From the NCBI GenBank assembly GCA_028285465.1, contig JANQPD010000061.1:20361-84360 (forward strand): 64,000 bases of DNA, in the 5' to 3' direction. The notes beneath the pieces are model-generated. The model ran no database searches and was not told the origin of the DNA. It saw only the letters and a program-made list of their open reading frames with translations. Positions within the stretch are counted from its first letter, which is position 1. The number at the start of each line of letters is the position of its first letter. The position numbers were made by a program, and so were the translations under genes. Source of the DNA: Owenweeksia sp. GTDB taxonomy: Bacteria > Bacteroidota > Bacteroidia > Flavobacteriales > Schleiferiaceae. Below are positions 34,030 to 43,343 of the stretch, piece after piece.

Positions 34030-35403
34030 ATGGAAGACGAAATAGAAGATTTAAAGGAAGTAAAAGACCAGGCGATGGAGTCACTCACCCTGGAGCATTG
34101 GGCGTATGATTGGTTTATGGAATTGGGCGCCAGCCAGGACATGGCCAATTATTTAACCATTGCCCTGGATCTCGTTTTACTATTCCTCATCGCTTTTGTG
34201 GTTGATTTTATTGGACGGAGGGTCATCCTGAGTTTTGTGAGGTCTTACGTTAAGAAATCGAAAAACGAATACGATGATGTGCTCTACGATAAAAAGGTAT
34301 TTACCAGCCTGGCACACCTCTTGCCAGCCGCCATCATTTACTATGCCCTTCCGTACATCTTAGAAGACCTGGCCATTTCCATAGTGCTCATTCATAAGAT
34401 CATTACCATTTACATGATTGTGGTGGTGCTCACCGTGATCGCACGCTTTTTAAGGGCGGTGGAATACATAGGCTTGCGTACAACGCGTTTCCAGGGCAAG
34501 CCGATCAGCAGCTACATACAGGTATTTATCCTGCTTTCTTACATTGTTGGCGGGGTGCTGATCATTTCCATGTTGGTAGGTAAATCGCCCCTTACTATCA
34601 TTACGGCTTTTGGTGCCGCAACAGCTGTGTTGTTGTTGGTCTTCAGGGATGCCATTCTCGGCCTGGTGGCCAGCATCCAGATCTCGGCAAACGATATGGT
34701 ACGCCTGGGAGATTGGGTGAGTATGGACAAATACGGGGCGGATGGTGATGTGATAGAAATTAACCTGACTACGGTGAAAGTTCGCAATTGGGACAAAACC
34801 ATTACAACCGTACCTACCTATGCTTTCATAGCCGACAGTTTTAAAAACTGGCGGGGTATGGAAACCATGGGGGTGCGCAGAATAAAGCGTGCCTTGCATA
34901 TAGACCTTAGCACGGTAAGCTTTGTAGATGACGAGATGCGGAGCCGGTTTATCAAATTTGAGCGTATTCGCGGGTATGTAGAAAAGCGGCAGCAGGAAAT
35001 AGATGCGTATAACAAAGCGCAAAAGGTTGACAAAAACGAACTGCTCAACGGAAGGCATATGACCAACCTGGGCATGTTCAGGCGTTATGCATTGGCTTAT
35101 CTGGAAGAGCACCCTAAGATCGATCAAAAAGAAACGGTGATGGTGCGTCAGTTACAGCCTTCGGAAACAGGCTTGCCGCTGGAGATCTACTGCTTTAGCA
35201 GCGATATTGCCTGGGTTAACTACGAAGGCATACAGTCTGATATATTCGATCACCTTATTGCAGCTGCTCCAAAATTTGGCTTGCGTGTTTTCCAAAACCC
35301 CAGCGGAGCCGACTTTGGTCGCTTGCGGGAAAGCAGCACCAGAAAGCAAGCGGAAAAAACAGACAAGCAAGAGGGAGGAAAGTCAGAAAACCTGCAGGGA
35401 TAG
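34030..35403 (+). CDS. MscS family mechanosensitive channel (YbdG-like)
   Basis: A 457-residue inner-membrane channel protein with about five helices, then the MscS pore-lining and beta-domain region (TAFGAATAVLLLVFRDAILGLVASIQISANDMVRLGDWV, about 194-233) and a long C-terminal cytoplasmic domain. Length and C-terminal features resemble E. coli YbdG. It is the third gene of the receptor/DUF4249 operon by spacing, although functional linkage is unlikely. A strong bidirectional terminator follows. Confidence 0.93.
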   Translation: MEDEIEDLKEVKDQAMESLTLEHWAYDWFMELGASQDMANYLTIALDLVLLFLIAFVVDFIGRRVILSFVRSYVKKSKNEYDDVLYDKKVFTSLAHLLPAAIIYYALPYILEDLAISIVLIHKIITIYMIVVVLTVIARFLRAVEYIGLRTTRFQGKPISSYIQVFILLSYIVGGVLIISMLVGKSPLTIITAFGAATAVLLLVFRDAILGLVASIQISANDMVRLGDWVSMDKYGADGDVIEINLTTVKVRNWDKTITTVPTYAFIADSFKNWRGMETMGVRRIKRALHIDLSTVSFVDDEMRSRFIKFERIRGYVEKRQQEIDAYNKAQKVDKNELLNGRHMTNLGMFRRYALAYLEEHPKIDQKETVMVRQLQPSETGLPLEIYCFSSDIAWVNYEGIQSDIFDHLIAAAPKFGLRVFQNPSGADFGRLRESSTRKQAEKTDKQEGGKSENLQG

Positions 35404-35449
35404 GCATATTTCACCCTTTACTTAGTGATTGCTGCAGATGTAAGAAGCA

Positions 35450-35494
35450 AAAACAACAAGGCGGCCAGGAATTTCCTCGCCGCCTTGTTGTTTT
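35450..35494. terminator. Bidirectional terminator between MscS and glmS genes
   Basis: Sixteen-base perfect arms (AAAACAACAAGGCGGC at 35450-35465 and its complement at 35479-35494) around a 13-base loop, with A/T runs at both ends. It serves the two convergent genes. Confidence 0.9.
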
Positions 35495-35512
35495 ACCATT
35501 AAGCCTGTTTAT

Positions 35513-37357
35513 TTATTCTACCGTAACGGACTTGGCCAGGTTCCTGGGCTGGTCCACATTGCAGCCTCTGAGCACCGCAATGTGGTAGCTGAGCAGTTGT
35601 AAAGGGATGGTAGTGATCAGGGGAGTAAAGGCTTCTTTGGTGTCAACTACTTCGATCACGTAATCGGCAATGGAGGCGATTTCAGTATCTCCTTCTACCA
35701 CAATGGCGATAATTTTACCATTGCGGGCCTTTACTTCCTGTATGTTGCTTACGATCTTTTCGTATTGCTGGTTTTTAGGCGCTATAACCACTACCGGCAT
35801 GTTTTCATCAATAAGTGCAATAGGGCCATGTTTCATTTCTGCAGCGGGGTACCCTTCGGCATGAATGTAGCTGATCTCTTTAAGCTTTAAGGCTCCTTCC
35901 AGGGCTACCGGAAAATCATACCCCCTTCCGAGATAGAGAAAATTGCGTGCATCCTTAAACAACTCGGAAATGCCACGGGTTTGGGCATCGCTTTTCAGCA
36001 TGTCTGCAATTTTATCGGGAATAGAATGCAACTCGGTTAATAACTCGTGGTAATAAGAGGTTTTGAGCAGGCCTTTGTCGTGCGCCAGGCTAATGGCCAT
36101 CATACTCAAAACGGCCACTTGCGCGGTAAAGGCTTTGGTTGAGGCCACCCCTATTTCAGGTCCGGCGTGTGTATACGCTCCAGCATGTGTTTCACGGGCA
36201 ATACTCGATCCCACCACATTACACACCCCGAATATAAAAGCTCCTTTTTCCTTGGCCAGTTTAATGGCGGCAAGCGTATCGGCTGTCTCGCCCGATTGGC
36301 TAATGGCGATTACCACATCCCTTTCCGTAATTACCGGGTTGCGGTACCTGAATTCAGAAGCGTATTCTACTTCTACCGGTATCCGGGCCAGGTCTTCGAA
36401 CATGTACTCTGCAACCAAACCGGCATGCCACGAAGTACCACATCCGATGATGATGATCCTGTCGGCATTCAGGAATTTTTCGCGGTACTCAAACAGCCCT
36501 CCCAATTTTATTACCCCCTGTTCAGGCAGTAAACGTCCACGCAGGGTGTCACCAATAGATTTGGGCTGCTCATAGATCTCCTTGAGCATAAAGTGGTCAT
36601 ACCCCCCTTTCTCAATCGCCTCCAGGTCCATCTGAAGTTGGTGGATGTAGGGGCGGACGGTTTTGTTGTTGGGAATGGACTTTACCGTAATTTCTTTTCC
36701 GCGTTCTACCACTGCCATTTCATTGTCTTCCAGGTAAACGGCGCTTTTGGTGTATTCTAAAAAGGGAGTAGCATCACTGGCAATGAAGTGTTCATTCTCG
36801 CCAATTCCTATTACCAGGGGGCTTCCCTTCCGGGCAACCACGATCTGGTCTTCGTTGTTTACATCAAAAACGGCAATGGCGTATGCGCCAACTACTTGGT
36901 TCAGGGCAATACGCACCGCTTTTTCAAGACTAACTTCTTCTGCCTTTTTAATGTCCTCGATCAGGTTTACCAATACTTCCGTATCTGTATCGCTGCTAAA
37001 AGTAAACCCGCGTTTCAGCAAGGCCTCTTTTATGGAGGCATAATTTTCAATGATCCCGTTGTGGATTAGTACCAGGTTCCCGCTATTGCTTTTGTGCGGG
37101 TGGGCATTTACATCATTCGGGGGGCCGTGTGTAGCCCAGCGGGTATGGCCTATGCCCATAGTAGCCTCGCTTATATGCCCGTTAATTAAAGCTTCCAGGT
37201 CGGCCACTTTGCCTTTACACTTGTTCAGGCTAAGGCCAGAGCCATTTAATACCGCAATACCGGCGCTGTCATACCCCCGGTACTCCAATCTTCGTAAGCC
37301 ATTTATGATTACGGGAACTGCATTTCTATGACCGACATAACCTACTATTCCGCACAT
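35513..37357 (-). CDS. glmS: Glutamine--fructose-6-phosphate aminotransferase (isomerizing)
   Basis: First committed enzyme of UDP-GlcNAc synthesis: fructose 6-phosphate plus glutamine to glucosamine 6-phosphate. The 614-residue protein begins MCGIVGYVGHRNA with the nucleophilic cysteine after Met removal, followed by the Ntn glutaminase domain (to about 240, with HTRWATHGPPNDVNAHPH) and two SIS sugar-isomerase domains (about 290-430 and 460-600) ending in DQPRNLAKSVTVE. No glmS ribozyme is seen, as expected in this phylum. It is the last of three leftward genes, 5 bases after the DUF4270 gene. Confidence 0.98.
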   Translation of the reverse strand: MCGIVGYVGHRNAVPVIINGLRRLEYRGYDSAGIAVLNGSGLSLNKCKGKVADLEALINGHISEATMGIGHTRWATHGPPNDVNAHPHKSNSGNLVLIHNGIIENYASIKEALLKRGFTFSSDTDTEVLVNLIEDIKKAEEVSLEKAVRIALNQVVGAYAIAVFDVNNEDQIVVARKGSPLVIGIGENEHFIASDATPFLEYTKSAVYLEDNEMAVVERGKEITVKSIPNNKTVRPYIHQLQMDLEAIEKGGYDHFMLKEIYEQPKSIGDTLRGRLLPEQGVIKLGGLFEYREKFLNADRIIIIGCGTSWHAGLVAEYMFEDLARIPVEVEYASEFRYRNPVITERDVVIAISQSGETADTLAAIKLAKEKGAFIFGVCNVVGSSIARETHAGAYTHAGPEIGVASTKAFTAQVAVLSMMAISLAHDKGLLKTSYYHELLTELHSIPDKIADMLKSDAQTRGISELFKDARNFLYLGRGYDFPVALEGALKLKEISYIHAEGYPAAEMKHGPIALIDENMPVVVIAPKNQQYEKIVSNIQEVKARNGKIIAIVVEGDTEIASIADYVIEVVDTKEAFTPLITTIPLQLLSYHIAVLRGCNVDQPRNLAKSVTVE

Positions 37358-37362
37358 AACGT

Positions 37363-38715
37363 TTAGGGTTTGGTGTAGTACACTATTAACTTGGGTGTCT
37401 CCAGTAAACTTTTACCACCTTTGAGCACCGTTCGGTTAGATACGGTAGATTTGTTTACAGGGACTATGGCAAAGGTGGGTATTTTTGCAGTATTGTCAAG
37501 GGCATTTAAGGTGACAAATAATTCCCTGGTAAATTCAAAGCGGTACCTGTTGTCCCTTAAGTCTCCCCGTAGCAAGCCCCCCCCTCCAGCACCGGAGCTA
37601 AAGTCTAAAGTAAGTGAGCCCGGCACATCGTTTTCCACCTGGCGGATCTCCAGGCTGCTGTGGGCAGGATACCCTCCGGTAGTGGTACGCTCTATAGGTA
37701 CTTCAATGAAAGCCCGGTTGATCACAAAGTTTTGATCGAGTAAAGTGTCAAGCCCTTCAAAGGAAAGCGTGGTAAACACTCCGCCCATACTTTGCACGTA
37801 GGCTACTTCACTATCCGCATTCGCAGTGTCAAAAGCGACCGGGTAAGTGCTGTAGTCTTGCTCGAACGTGCTGAAACCAATGGGTACGGTAGTTTTGTTT
37901 TGCGAAAAATTGAGTTCAACCGATTCTGTAGTGGTAGAGGTATCAGCGAGGCGGTAAAAAATAAGTAGCCGGGAATACACACTGGCAGGGCTTATGCTCA
38001 GGATGCTTCCGGAACCTTCCTGCACACTTACTTTAATACCGGGAAAATAGGTCCTGAAATCCTCATTGGTGGCAAAAGCGCTAAATCCATCTCCCTGGTC
38101 AGCAAAAGTTTGCTGAAAGAAAGAGGGGTCCAAGGGAATTTTGATTGAAGAAGGAACAGCTTCTCCTTCGAATGCAACAGGTGTTCCGGGCCGGGGGGTA
38201 AAATTGCTTAGTTCTCCTAACTGGGTACCGGTTACAGGTTCAAAACTGCTGTAAAAAGTACTGTCGCGGGATAAATTTTCGGCAAGGGTATGTACGGACC
38301 AACTCATGGGAGAAAGCGTGTCTCCGTAACTGCCAACTGTACGCAGGTAAAGATTTACGGAATCTACTATGGGGGTGGTACCGAAACTGGGGTTGAGGTC
38401 TTCAAGGATCATCTCACTTACAAACTCCGCTTTAGCCTGGCCGAAAAGCGGGTCTACATACGTACCGATCAGCTTAATACTTCCATAGCCGTTTACGAGC
38501 AGGCGTTGACCGTCATAATTGATGGCAACCAACAAGCTATCCTGATTGCGGGTGGCGGTAATAGCCCCAAATTCAATTACGTCTGCATCCGGCACAGCGC
38601 CTATAATTTGATCAAAACCCAGTCCCTCATTGGGTTTTTCGCAAGCTAAAAAAACAAAAGGAGCCATTAGTACAATAATGGCTCGCTTAAGAGTGAAAAT
38701 GGGTTTATGTATCAT
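37363..38715 (-). CDS. DUF4270 family lipoprotein
   Basis: A 450-residue lipoprotein with signal ending VFLAC (Cys25). The body is beta-rich; the pattern of DSVNLYLRT, SLEIRQVEND and a final LLETPKLIVYYTKP is how the DUF4270 family reads in Bacteroidota. Function is unknown. It lies between a GT5-like gene and glmS, a conserved neighbourhood in the phylum, which hints at a cell-envelope role. Spacing to both neighbours is a few bases. Confidence 0.85.
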   Translation of the reverse strand: MIHKPIFTLKRAIIVLMAPFVFLACEKPNEGLGFDQIIGAVPDADVIEFGAITATRNQDSLLVAINYDGQRLLVNGYGSIKLIGTYVDPLFGQAKAEFVSEMILEDLNPSFGTTPIVDSVNLYLRTVGSYGDTLSPMSWSVHTLAENLSRDSTFYSSFEPVTGTQLGELSNFTPRPGTPVAFEGEAVPSSIKIPLDPSFFQQTFADQGDGFSAFATNEDFRTYFPGIKVSVQEGSGSILSISPASVYSRLLIFYRLADTSTTTESVELNFSQNKTTVPIGFSTFEQDYSTYPVAFDTANADSEVAYVQSMGGVFTTLSFEGLDTLLDQNFVINRAFIEVPIERTTTGGYPAHSSLEIRQVENDVPGSLTLDFSSGAGGGGLLRGDLRDNRYRFEFTRELFVTLNALDNTAKIPTFAIVPVNKSTVSNRTVLKGGKSLLETPKLIVYYTKP

Positions 38716-38722
38716 ATATCCG

Positions 38723-39541
38723 TTATGCTACCGACTCTTCTACACAAATCTGCTCATAGAGTTCCGCTACTTTAGCCGGAAGTTCTTCCGCAGGTACATA
38801 GGAAAGAAAGTTATTAACGTTGTTCTGGATATATTCTTTTATATCGGAGTTTATATTTTCACTACCCGCAACGGCAGCATCACTATAATGCGCAGCTGCC
38901 TTATACAAGGCATTGTTGCTGAGGTTTTTGTAGCGTTCCAGTTCTTCTCCCTCAACACCGTCAAATTTAAGGTTATCTGTAAGGCTGGCAGGCATCTGGC
39001 GCTCCTCATGCGTATAAGCCGAAAATACAATTTTGCTGTCTGCAAAAAGCGGATCATCGTAGTAAAACTTCTTGATATACAAGGGCATAAAACTAGCCAA
39101 CCACCCGTGGCAGTGGATTACATCGGGCGCCCAGCCCAGCTTGCGTACCGTTTCGATCACGCCCCGGCAGAAGAAAATAGCCCGTTGGTCGTTGTCGCTG
39201 AAAAACACATCATCCTCATCGCTAAAAGTAGCCTTGCGTTTAAAATACTCTTCATTGTCGATAAAATACACCTGGAGGCGGGCAGAGGGTACGGAAGCTA
39301 CTTTGATGATAAGAGGCTGATCCATGTCATTTACAATGATGTTGATGCCGCTCAAACGGATTACTTCGTGTAACTGGTGCCTTCTTTCATTGATAAGCCC
39401 GTAGCGCGGCATGAAGATGCGCACTTCGTGGCCCAGTTCGTTCATTTTTTTCGGTAAGTAGAGTGAGGGTTTGGATATTTCGTTTTCAGGTAGGTAAGGG
39501 TGAATCTCCTGACTCACGTACAAAATTCGTTTGGACTCCAT
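38723..39541 (-). CDS. GT5-like (starch/glycogen synthase N-terminal) protein, incomplete enzyme
   Basis: A 272-residue protein matching only the N-terminal half of family GT5 glycogen synthases: ILYVSQEIHPYLPENE, LPKKMNELGHEVRIFMPRYG and APDVIHCHGWLASFMPLYIKK are recognisable. The K-x-G-G-L motif that binds ADP-glucose is replaced by NEISKPSLYL, and the whole C-terminal GT-B domain with the catalytic E-x7-E is absent. It is therefore unlikely to be a working synthase. Such a stand-alone half occurs next to panC in many Bacteroidota, from memory. It is divergent from panC and heads the leftward DUF4270-glmS group. Confidence 0.8.
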   Translation of the reverse strand: MESKRILYVSQEIHPYLPENEISKPSLYLPKKMNELGHEVRIFMPRYGLINERRHQLHEVIRLSGINIIVNDMDQPLIIKVASVPSARLQVYFIDNEEYFKRKATFSDEDDVFFSDNDQRAIFFCRGVIETVRKLGWAPDVIHCHGWLASFMPLYIKKFYYDDPLFADSKIVFSAYTHEERQMPASLTDNLKFDGVEGEELERYKNLSNNALYKAAAHYSDAAVAGSENINSDIKEYIQNNVNNFLSYVPAEELPAKVAELYEQICVEESVA

Positions 39542-39571
39542 TAAGCTCAGCTTTTCTTCTTAAACAGAATG

Positions 39572-39579
39572 CAAAAGTA
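39572..39579 (-). promoter_or_regulatory. Putative -7 box of the GT5-DUF4270-glmS group
   Basis: On the minus strand the sequence reads TACTTTTG, a TAnnTTTG match 30 bases before the start codon of the GT5-like gene. Confidence 0.45.
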
Positions 39580-39612
39580 CTACTTTTTCACCAACTTTTC
39601 AACATATAATAA

Positions 39613-39620
39613 TAGCTTTG
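39613..39620 (+). promoter_or_regulatory. Putative -7 box of panC
   Basis: TAGCTTTG, a TAnnTTTG match 20 bases before the panC ATG. Together with the minus-strand box at 39572 it forms a compact divergent promoter. Confidence 0.45.
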
Positions 39621-39640
39621 CCGCCAGTAAACCCCTTATA

Positions 39641-40483
39641 ATGCAGGTATTTCATAAAGCAGAAGACTTGCGTCAGTCCTTGGCTTCCGGGCGGGAAAAA
39701 GGAGCCGTTATTGGCTTTGTACCCACTATGGGCGCATTGCATCAAGGTCACCTCAATTTAGTTGAAGAGGCACAGGGGCAGAGCGATGTGGTTGTGGTCA
39801 GTATTTTTGTGAACCCTACCCAATTCAACAACTCCAGCGATTTAGCAAATTACCCGCGCCTCCCGCAAAAAGATATAGCGCTTCTCCGCCAGCAAGGAGT
39901 GCAGGTGGCTTTTATGCCTACCGAGGATGAGGTATACCCGCATGTGGTGGAAAGCGAGTCCTTTGGGTTTAATGGCCTGGATGAAGTGATGGAGGGTGCT
40001 TTCAGACCCGGACACTTCAAAGGGGTAGCAACAGTAGTAAAGCGGTTTTTTGAGATGGTAAGGCCGCACCTGGCCTTTTTCGGGGAAAAAGATTTTCAAC
40101 AGCTACAGATCATTCGTGCCCTAGTGAAGCAACAGGCGTTGCCTGTACGCATAAGGGCAGTGCCCACGCAAAGGTCGGAAAAAGGCCTCGCCCTGAGCAG
40201 CCGTAATGCGCTATTAAGCGCAAGAGAAAGGGAAGAGGCCCTGCTTATTTACAACAGCCTGATGTGGGCAAAAAGCGAAGTGGCACACCAGAGCCCTGAG
40301 GCTATAGTAAAGGGCGTAAAACAAAGGTTTGCCGGTTCTTCTCTGCGCCTGGAGTATGTGCAAATTGCAGACGAAGAAAACTTACAACCCGTGACCCGGT
40401 TTAAGCAGGGTGTGGCCACCCGTATTTTCCTGGCGGCTTATGCCGGACAAGTGCGGCTCATCGATAATGTGTCATTAATTTGA
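39641..40483 (+). CDS. panC: Pantoate--beta-alanine ligase
   Basis: Joins pantoate and beta-alanine with ATP to make pantothenate for CoA. The 280-residue protein has the ATP site PTMGALHQGHLNLV (about 28-41), the FVNPTQFN motif, GHFKGVATVV, the FGEKDFQQ segment and the KMSKS-like EKGLALSSRN loop. The ATG at 39641 fits the family's short N-terminus; an upstream in-frame ATG at 39569 would add 24 residues overlapping the divergent promoter. The beta-alanine enzyme panD follows 14 bases downstream. Confidence 0.97.
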   Translation: MQVFHKAEDLRQSLASGREKGAVIGFVPTMGALHQGHLNLVEEAQGQSDVVVVSIFVNPTQFNNSSDLANYPRLPQKDIALLRQQGVQVAFMPTEDEVYPHVVESESFGFNGLDEVMEGAFRPGHFKGVATVVKRFFEMVRPHLAFFGEKDFQQLQIIRALVKQQALPVRIRAVPTQRSEKGLALSSRNALLSAREREEALLIYNSLMWAKSEVAHQSPEAIVKGVKQRFAGSSLRLEYVQIADEENLQPVTRFKQGVATRIFLAAYAGQVRLIDNVSLI

Positions 40484-40485
40484 AG

Positions 40486-40493
40486 TAATTTTG
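40486..40493 (+). promoter_or_regulatory. Putative internal -7 box 4 nt before panD
   Basis: TAATTTTG matches TAnnTTTG and starts right after the panC stop, with only CGGC between it and the panD ATG. It could give panD its own leaderless transcript, or it could be a chance match. Confidence 0.35.
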
Positions 40494-40497
40494 CGGC

Positions 40498-40848
40498 ATG
40501 CAAATTGAAGTGTTGAAATCGAAGATTCACCGGGTGAAAATTACCGGTGCGGACTTGAATTATATTGGCAGCATCAGCATTGATGAAGCCTTGATGGAAG
40601 CGGCAAACGTGATTGAAGGAGAAAAAGTCTCCATCGTAAACATAAACAATGGGGAACGGCTCGATACCTATGTGATCAAAGGGAAGAAGGGGAGTGGTGA
40701 AGTAACCATGAACGGCCCTGCGGCGCGCAGGGTCCAGCCCGGTGACATTGTCATTATCATCTCGTACGCACGAATGGAATTCGAGGAAGCCAAAACATTT
40801 ACACCCACCGTGATCTTTCCCGATGAAACCAACAATAGCCTGCACTAG
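40498..40848 (+). CDS. panD: Aspartate 1-decarboxylase precursor
   Basis: Supplies beta-alanine by decarboxylating aspartate. The 116-residue precursor has the self-cleavage site YIGSISID with Gly24-Ser25; Ser25 becomes the pyruvoyl cofactor after cleavage. The [14 protein letters not shown] start and the [19 protein letters not shown] block are typical. The enzyme is a cytoplasmic tetramer. It lies between panC and a flippase-like membrane protein gene, with a 2-base gap to the latter. Confidence 0.97.
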   Translation: MQIEVLKSKIHRVKITGADLNYIGSISIDEALMEAANVIEGEKVSIVNINNGERLDTYVIKGKKGSGEVTMNGPAARRVQPGDIVIIISYARMEFEEAKTFTPTVIFPDETNNSLH

Positions 40849-40850
40849 CC

Positions 40851-41861
40851 TTGAGCAAAACTGTCAAAAATGTTTTCAAATACACCCTTTTTATAGCAAT
40901 CGCGGCTGTTTGCTTTTACTTTGCTTTTCGCGATATAAATTTTGAGGGCTTTGTAGCAGACCTGAAAAATGCCAAGTACGAGTATATTATAGCTTCTATG
41001 GTGATGGGGTATGCCGCTTTTATAAGCCGGGGTATGCGTTGGGTTTTGTTGCTTAAACCCATTGGCGAAAACGCCCATACCTGGCGGGCCATTCATGCGG
41101 TTGCCATAGGCTATCTCACCAATTTGCTGGTGCCACGCGCGGGTGAACTGGCGCGTTGTTCCAGCCTTTACCAGGCAGAGCGCATCCCGGTAAATAAGCT
41201 TTTCGGCACCGTGATCTTAGAGCGGTTGATCGACTTTATGATGTTGATCCTCCTTACTTTGCTGACCTTTTTCCTCGAGTACGATCAGCTACAAGCCTTT
41301 TTCGATGATGCTTTTGCCGGCGAAGGTCAAACTGAACGAGGCAATACAATGAAAATTATCGGTGCCCTGCTTGTCCTGTCGGCTATAGCAGCCTTGTATT
41401 TCTTGCGCCATCGCTTTCAGCACCTTCCCTTTTATGCCAAGGTGAGGGATTTTTGGGACGGGCTTAAGGACGGTCTAAAATCAATAGGCAAGCTGGAAAG
41501 CAAACTCCCCTTTGTGCTCCATACCTTATTCATATGGTTGATGTACTACCTCATGGTATACGTTTGCGTCTTTGCCTTGCCCCAAACGGAAAGTATTGAT
41601 GCCAGCAGCGGCCTTTTTGTAATGATCGTAGCAGGCCTCGGCATGGTGGTACCCACTCCGGGTGGAGTAGGGAGCTACCACTACCTGGTAAAAATGGCGA
41701 TGGTAGTGCTGGGAATTTCGGCTACGGTGGGCCTAAGTTTTGCCACTTTGGTGCATACCGGGCAGATTATCATGACCGTAGTAGGGGGAGTGATCGCCTT
41801 TGCCGCTATGGGACGCCACCGCATACGTAGAAAACGCGAAGCCGCCGCCCAAAAAGACTAG
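40851..41861 (+). CDS. LPG synthase transmembrane-region (UPF0104/YbhN-like) membrane protein
   Basis: A 336-residue protein with about eight helices, the flippase-like domain of the lysylphosphatidylglycerol synthetase TM region family (TIGR00374/UPF0104). Recognisable parts are AFISRGMRWVLLLKPIG, IGYLTNLLVPRAGELARC and VPTPGGVGSYHYLV. Such proteins are thought to move lipids or lipid-linked sugars across the membrane; the substrate is not known. The start is TTG at 40851, two bases after panD, so it is co-translated with the pan genes; radA follows by 5 bases. Confidence 0.88.
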   Translation: MSKTVKNVFKYTLFIAIAAVCFYFAFRDINFEGFVADLKNAKYEYIIASMVMGYAAFISRGMRWVLLLKPIGENAHTWRAIHAVAIGYLTNLLVPRAGELARCSSLYQAERIPVNKLFGTVILERLIDFMMLILLTLLTFFLEYDQLQAFFDDAFAGEGQTERGNTMKIIGALLVLSAIAALYFLRHRFQHLPFYAKVRDFWDGLKDGLKSIGKLESKLPFVLHTLFIWLMYYLMVYVCVFALPQTESIDASSGLFVMIVAGLGMVVPTPGGVGSYHYLVKMAMVVLGISATVGLSFATLVHTGQIIMTVVGGVIAFAAMGRHRIRRKREAAAQKD

Positions 41862-41866
41862 ACCGC

Positions 41867-43231
41867 ATGTCTAAAAAAGCTAAAACCACTTTTTTCTGCC
41901 AAAGCTGCGGGGCGCAACACAACAAATGGATGGGGCAGTGCAACCGCTGTGGCGAGTGGAATACTATCGTAGAAGAGGTAGTCAGCACCACTAAAACGCC
42001 TGCCTGGCAGAGCACCAATACACCCACACCCACGGCAGCCAAAGCAAAGCCTATCGCTCAGTTTTCAGCAGATAAAAACCAGCGTTTCAGCAGCCGCGAT
42101 GCAGAGTTTGACAGGGTGTTGGGGGGAGGCATGGTGCAGGGGTCCGTTATTTTGATGGGCGGTGAGCCGGGCATTGGCAAATCTACCCTTATGTTGCAGG
42201 TAGCCTTAAAGCTGGGGCTTAAGGTGCTGTATGTGTCGGGAGAAGAAAGCGAGCAGCAAGTACAATTGCGGGCAAAACGTATCGGGATAAAAAACGAGCA
42301 CTGTTATTTACTTTCCGCTACACAAACGCAGCAGATCTTCCAGCAAATAGCATTAATAGAACCAGACCTGGTCATTGTAGATTCTGTGCAAACCTTGCAC
42401 AGCGCGCTTATAGAGAGCACCCCGGGTTCCGTCTCACAGATCCGCCAGTGTGCGGCAGAATTTATTCAGTTTGCCAAAGAAAGCGACACCCCGGTTTTAC
42501 TGATCGGGCACATTACAAAGGACGGGCATCTGGCCGGACCCAAGATCCTGGAGCATATGGTAGATACGGTGTTGCAGTTTGAAGGGGATCGCCACCACGT
42601 TTACCGCATCTTAAGAGCACATAAAAACCGCTTTGGCTCCACGGCAGAGATTGGTATATACGAGATGTTCGGAGAAGGCCTTCGGGAAGTGAGCAACCCT
42701 TCGGAAATATTGATATCCAAGCGGGAAGAGGTGTTGAGCGGCAATGCTGTAGCGGCTACCCTGGAAGGCATTCGCCCTATGCTGATCGAGATCCAGGCAC
42801 TGGTGAGTACGGCTGTGTACGGAACTCCGCAACGCAGTGCAACGGGTTTTGACGCCCGTAGGCTCAATATGCTCCTGGCCGTATTGGAAAAACGCTGTGG
42901 TTTTCACCTGGGAAGCAAAGATGTATTCCTCAACATTACGGGAGGTATCCGGGTGGACGACCCAGCCTTGGACCTGGCTGTAGTAGCGGCAATCCTTTCT
43001 TCCAGCGAAGATATGCCCCTTACCGAAAAAAGTTGCTTTGCCGCCGAGGTAGGCCTGAGCGGTGAGATAAGGCCGGTTTCCAGGCTGGAGCAACGGATCA
43101 GCGAAGCGGAGAAAATGGGTTTTGACGCCATCTATGTAAGCAGCCACAATAAAATTGCCTCTGGTAAGTACGCGATAAAAGTCAAAGCTTGCGCAAGGGT
43201 AGAAGAAGTATTTCAACACCTGTTCGGTTAA
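41867..43231 (+). CDS. radA: DNA repair protein RadA
   Basis: Branch-migration ATPase that helps RecA-mediated repair. The 454-residue protein has the N-terminal zinc finger (Cys11, Cys14, Cys25, Cys28), the Walker A motif GGEPGIGKST (98-107), the RadA signature KNRFGST, and a C-terminal Lon-like domain (about 290-454, with GGIRVDDPALDLAVVAAILSS). Length and motifs are normal. It closes the rightward panC-panD-flippase-radA cluster. Confidence 0.97.
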   Translation: MSKKAKTTFFCQSCGAQHNKWMGQCNRCGEWNTIVEEVVSTTKTPAWQSTNTPTPTAAKAKPIAQFSADKNQRFSSRDAEFDRVLGGGMVQGSVILMGGEPGIGKSTLMLQVALKLGLKVLYVSGEESEQQVQLRAKRIGIKNEHCYLLSATQTQQIFQQIALIEPDLVIVDSVQTLHSALIESTPGSVSQIRQCAAEFIQFAKESDTPVLLIGHITKDGHLAGPKILEHMVDTVLQFEGDRHHVYRILRAHKNRFGSTAEIGIYEMFGEGLREVSNPSEILISKREEVLSGNAVAATLEGIRPMLIEIQALVSTAVYGTPQRSATGFDARRLNMLLAVLEKRCGFHLGSKDVFLNITGGIRVDDPALDLAVVAAILSSSEDMPLTEKSCFAAEVGLSGEIRPVSRLEQRISEAEKMGFDAIYVSSHNKIASGKYAIKVKACARVEEVFQHLFG

Positions 43232-43343
43232 CGAAAAGGCAAAGGCCTATTCTTATTTAAGGTAAAGCTATTCTAATTTGCTATCTTTTTCATTATTTGA
43301 GGGTTAGCATAAACCTTTTTGTGTTTTTCCAGTTTAGGGAGGC

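Noticed and set aside
34450..35127. A 225-codon minus-strand ORF inside the MscS-type gene
   Set aside because: It is antisense to a clear channel protein; His- and Pro-rich composition without domains marks it as a shadow frame.
35513..37357. A glmS ribozyme upstream of glmS
   Set aside because: The gene directly follows DUF4270 with a 5-base gap, leaving no room for the ribozyme.
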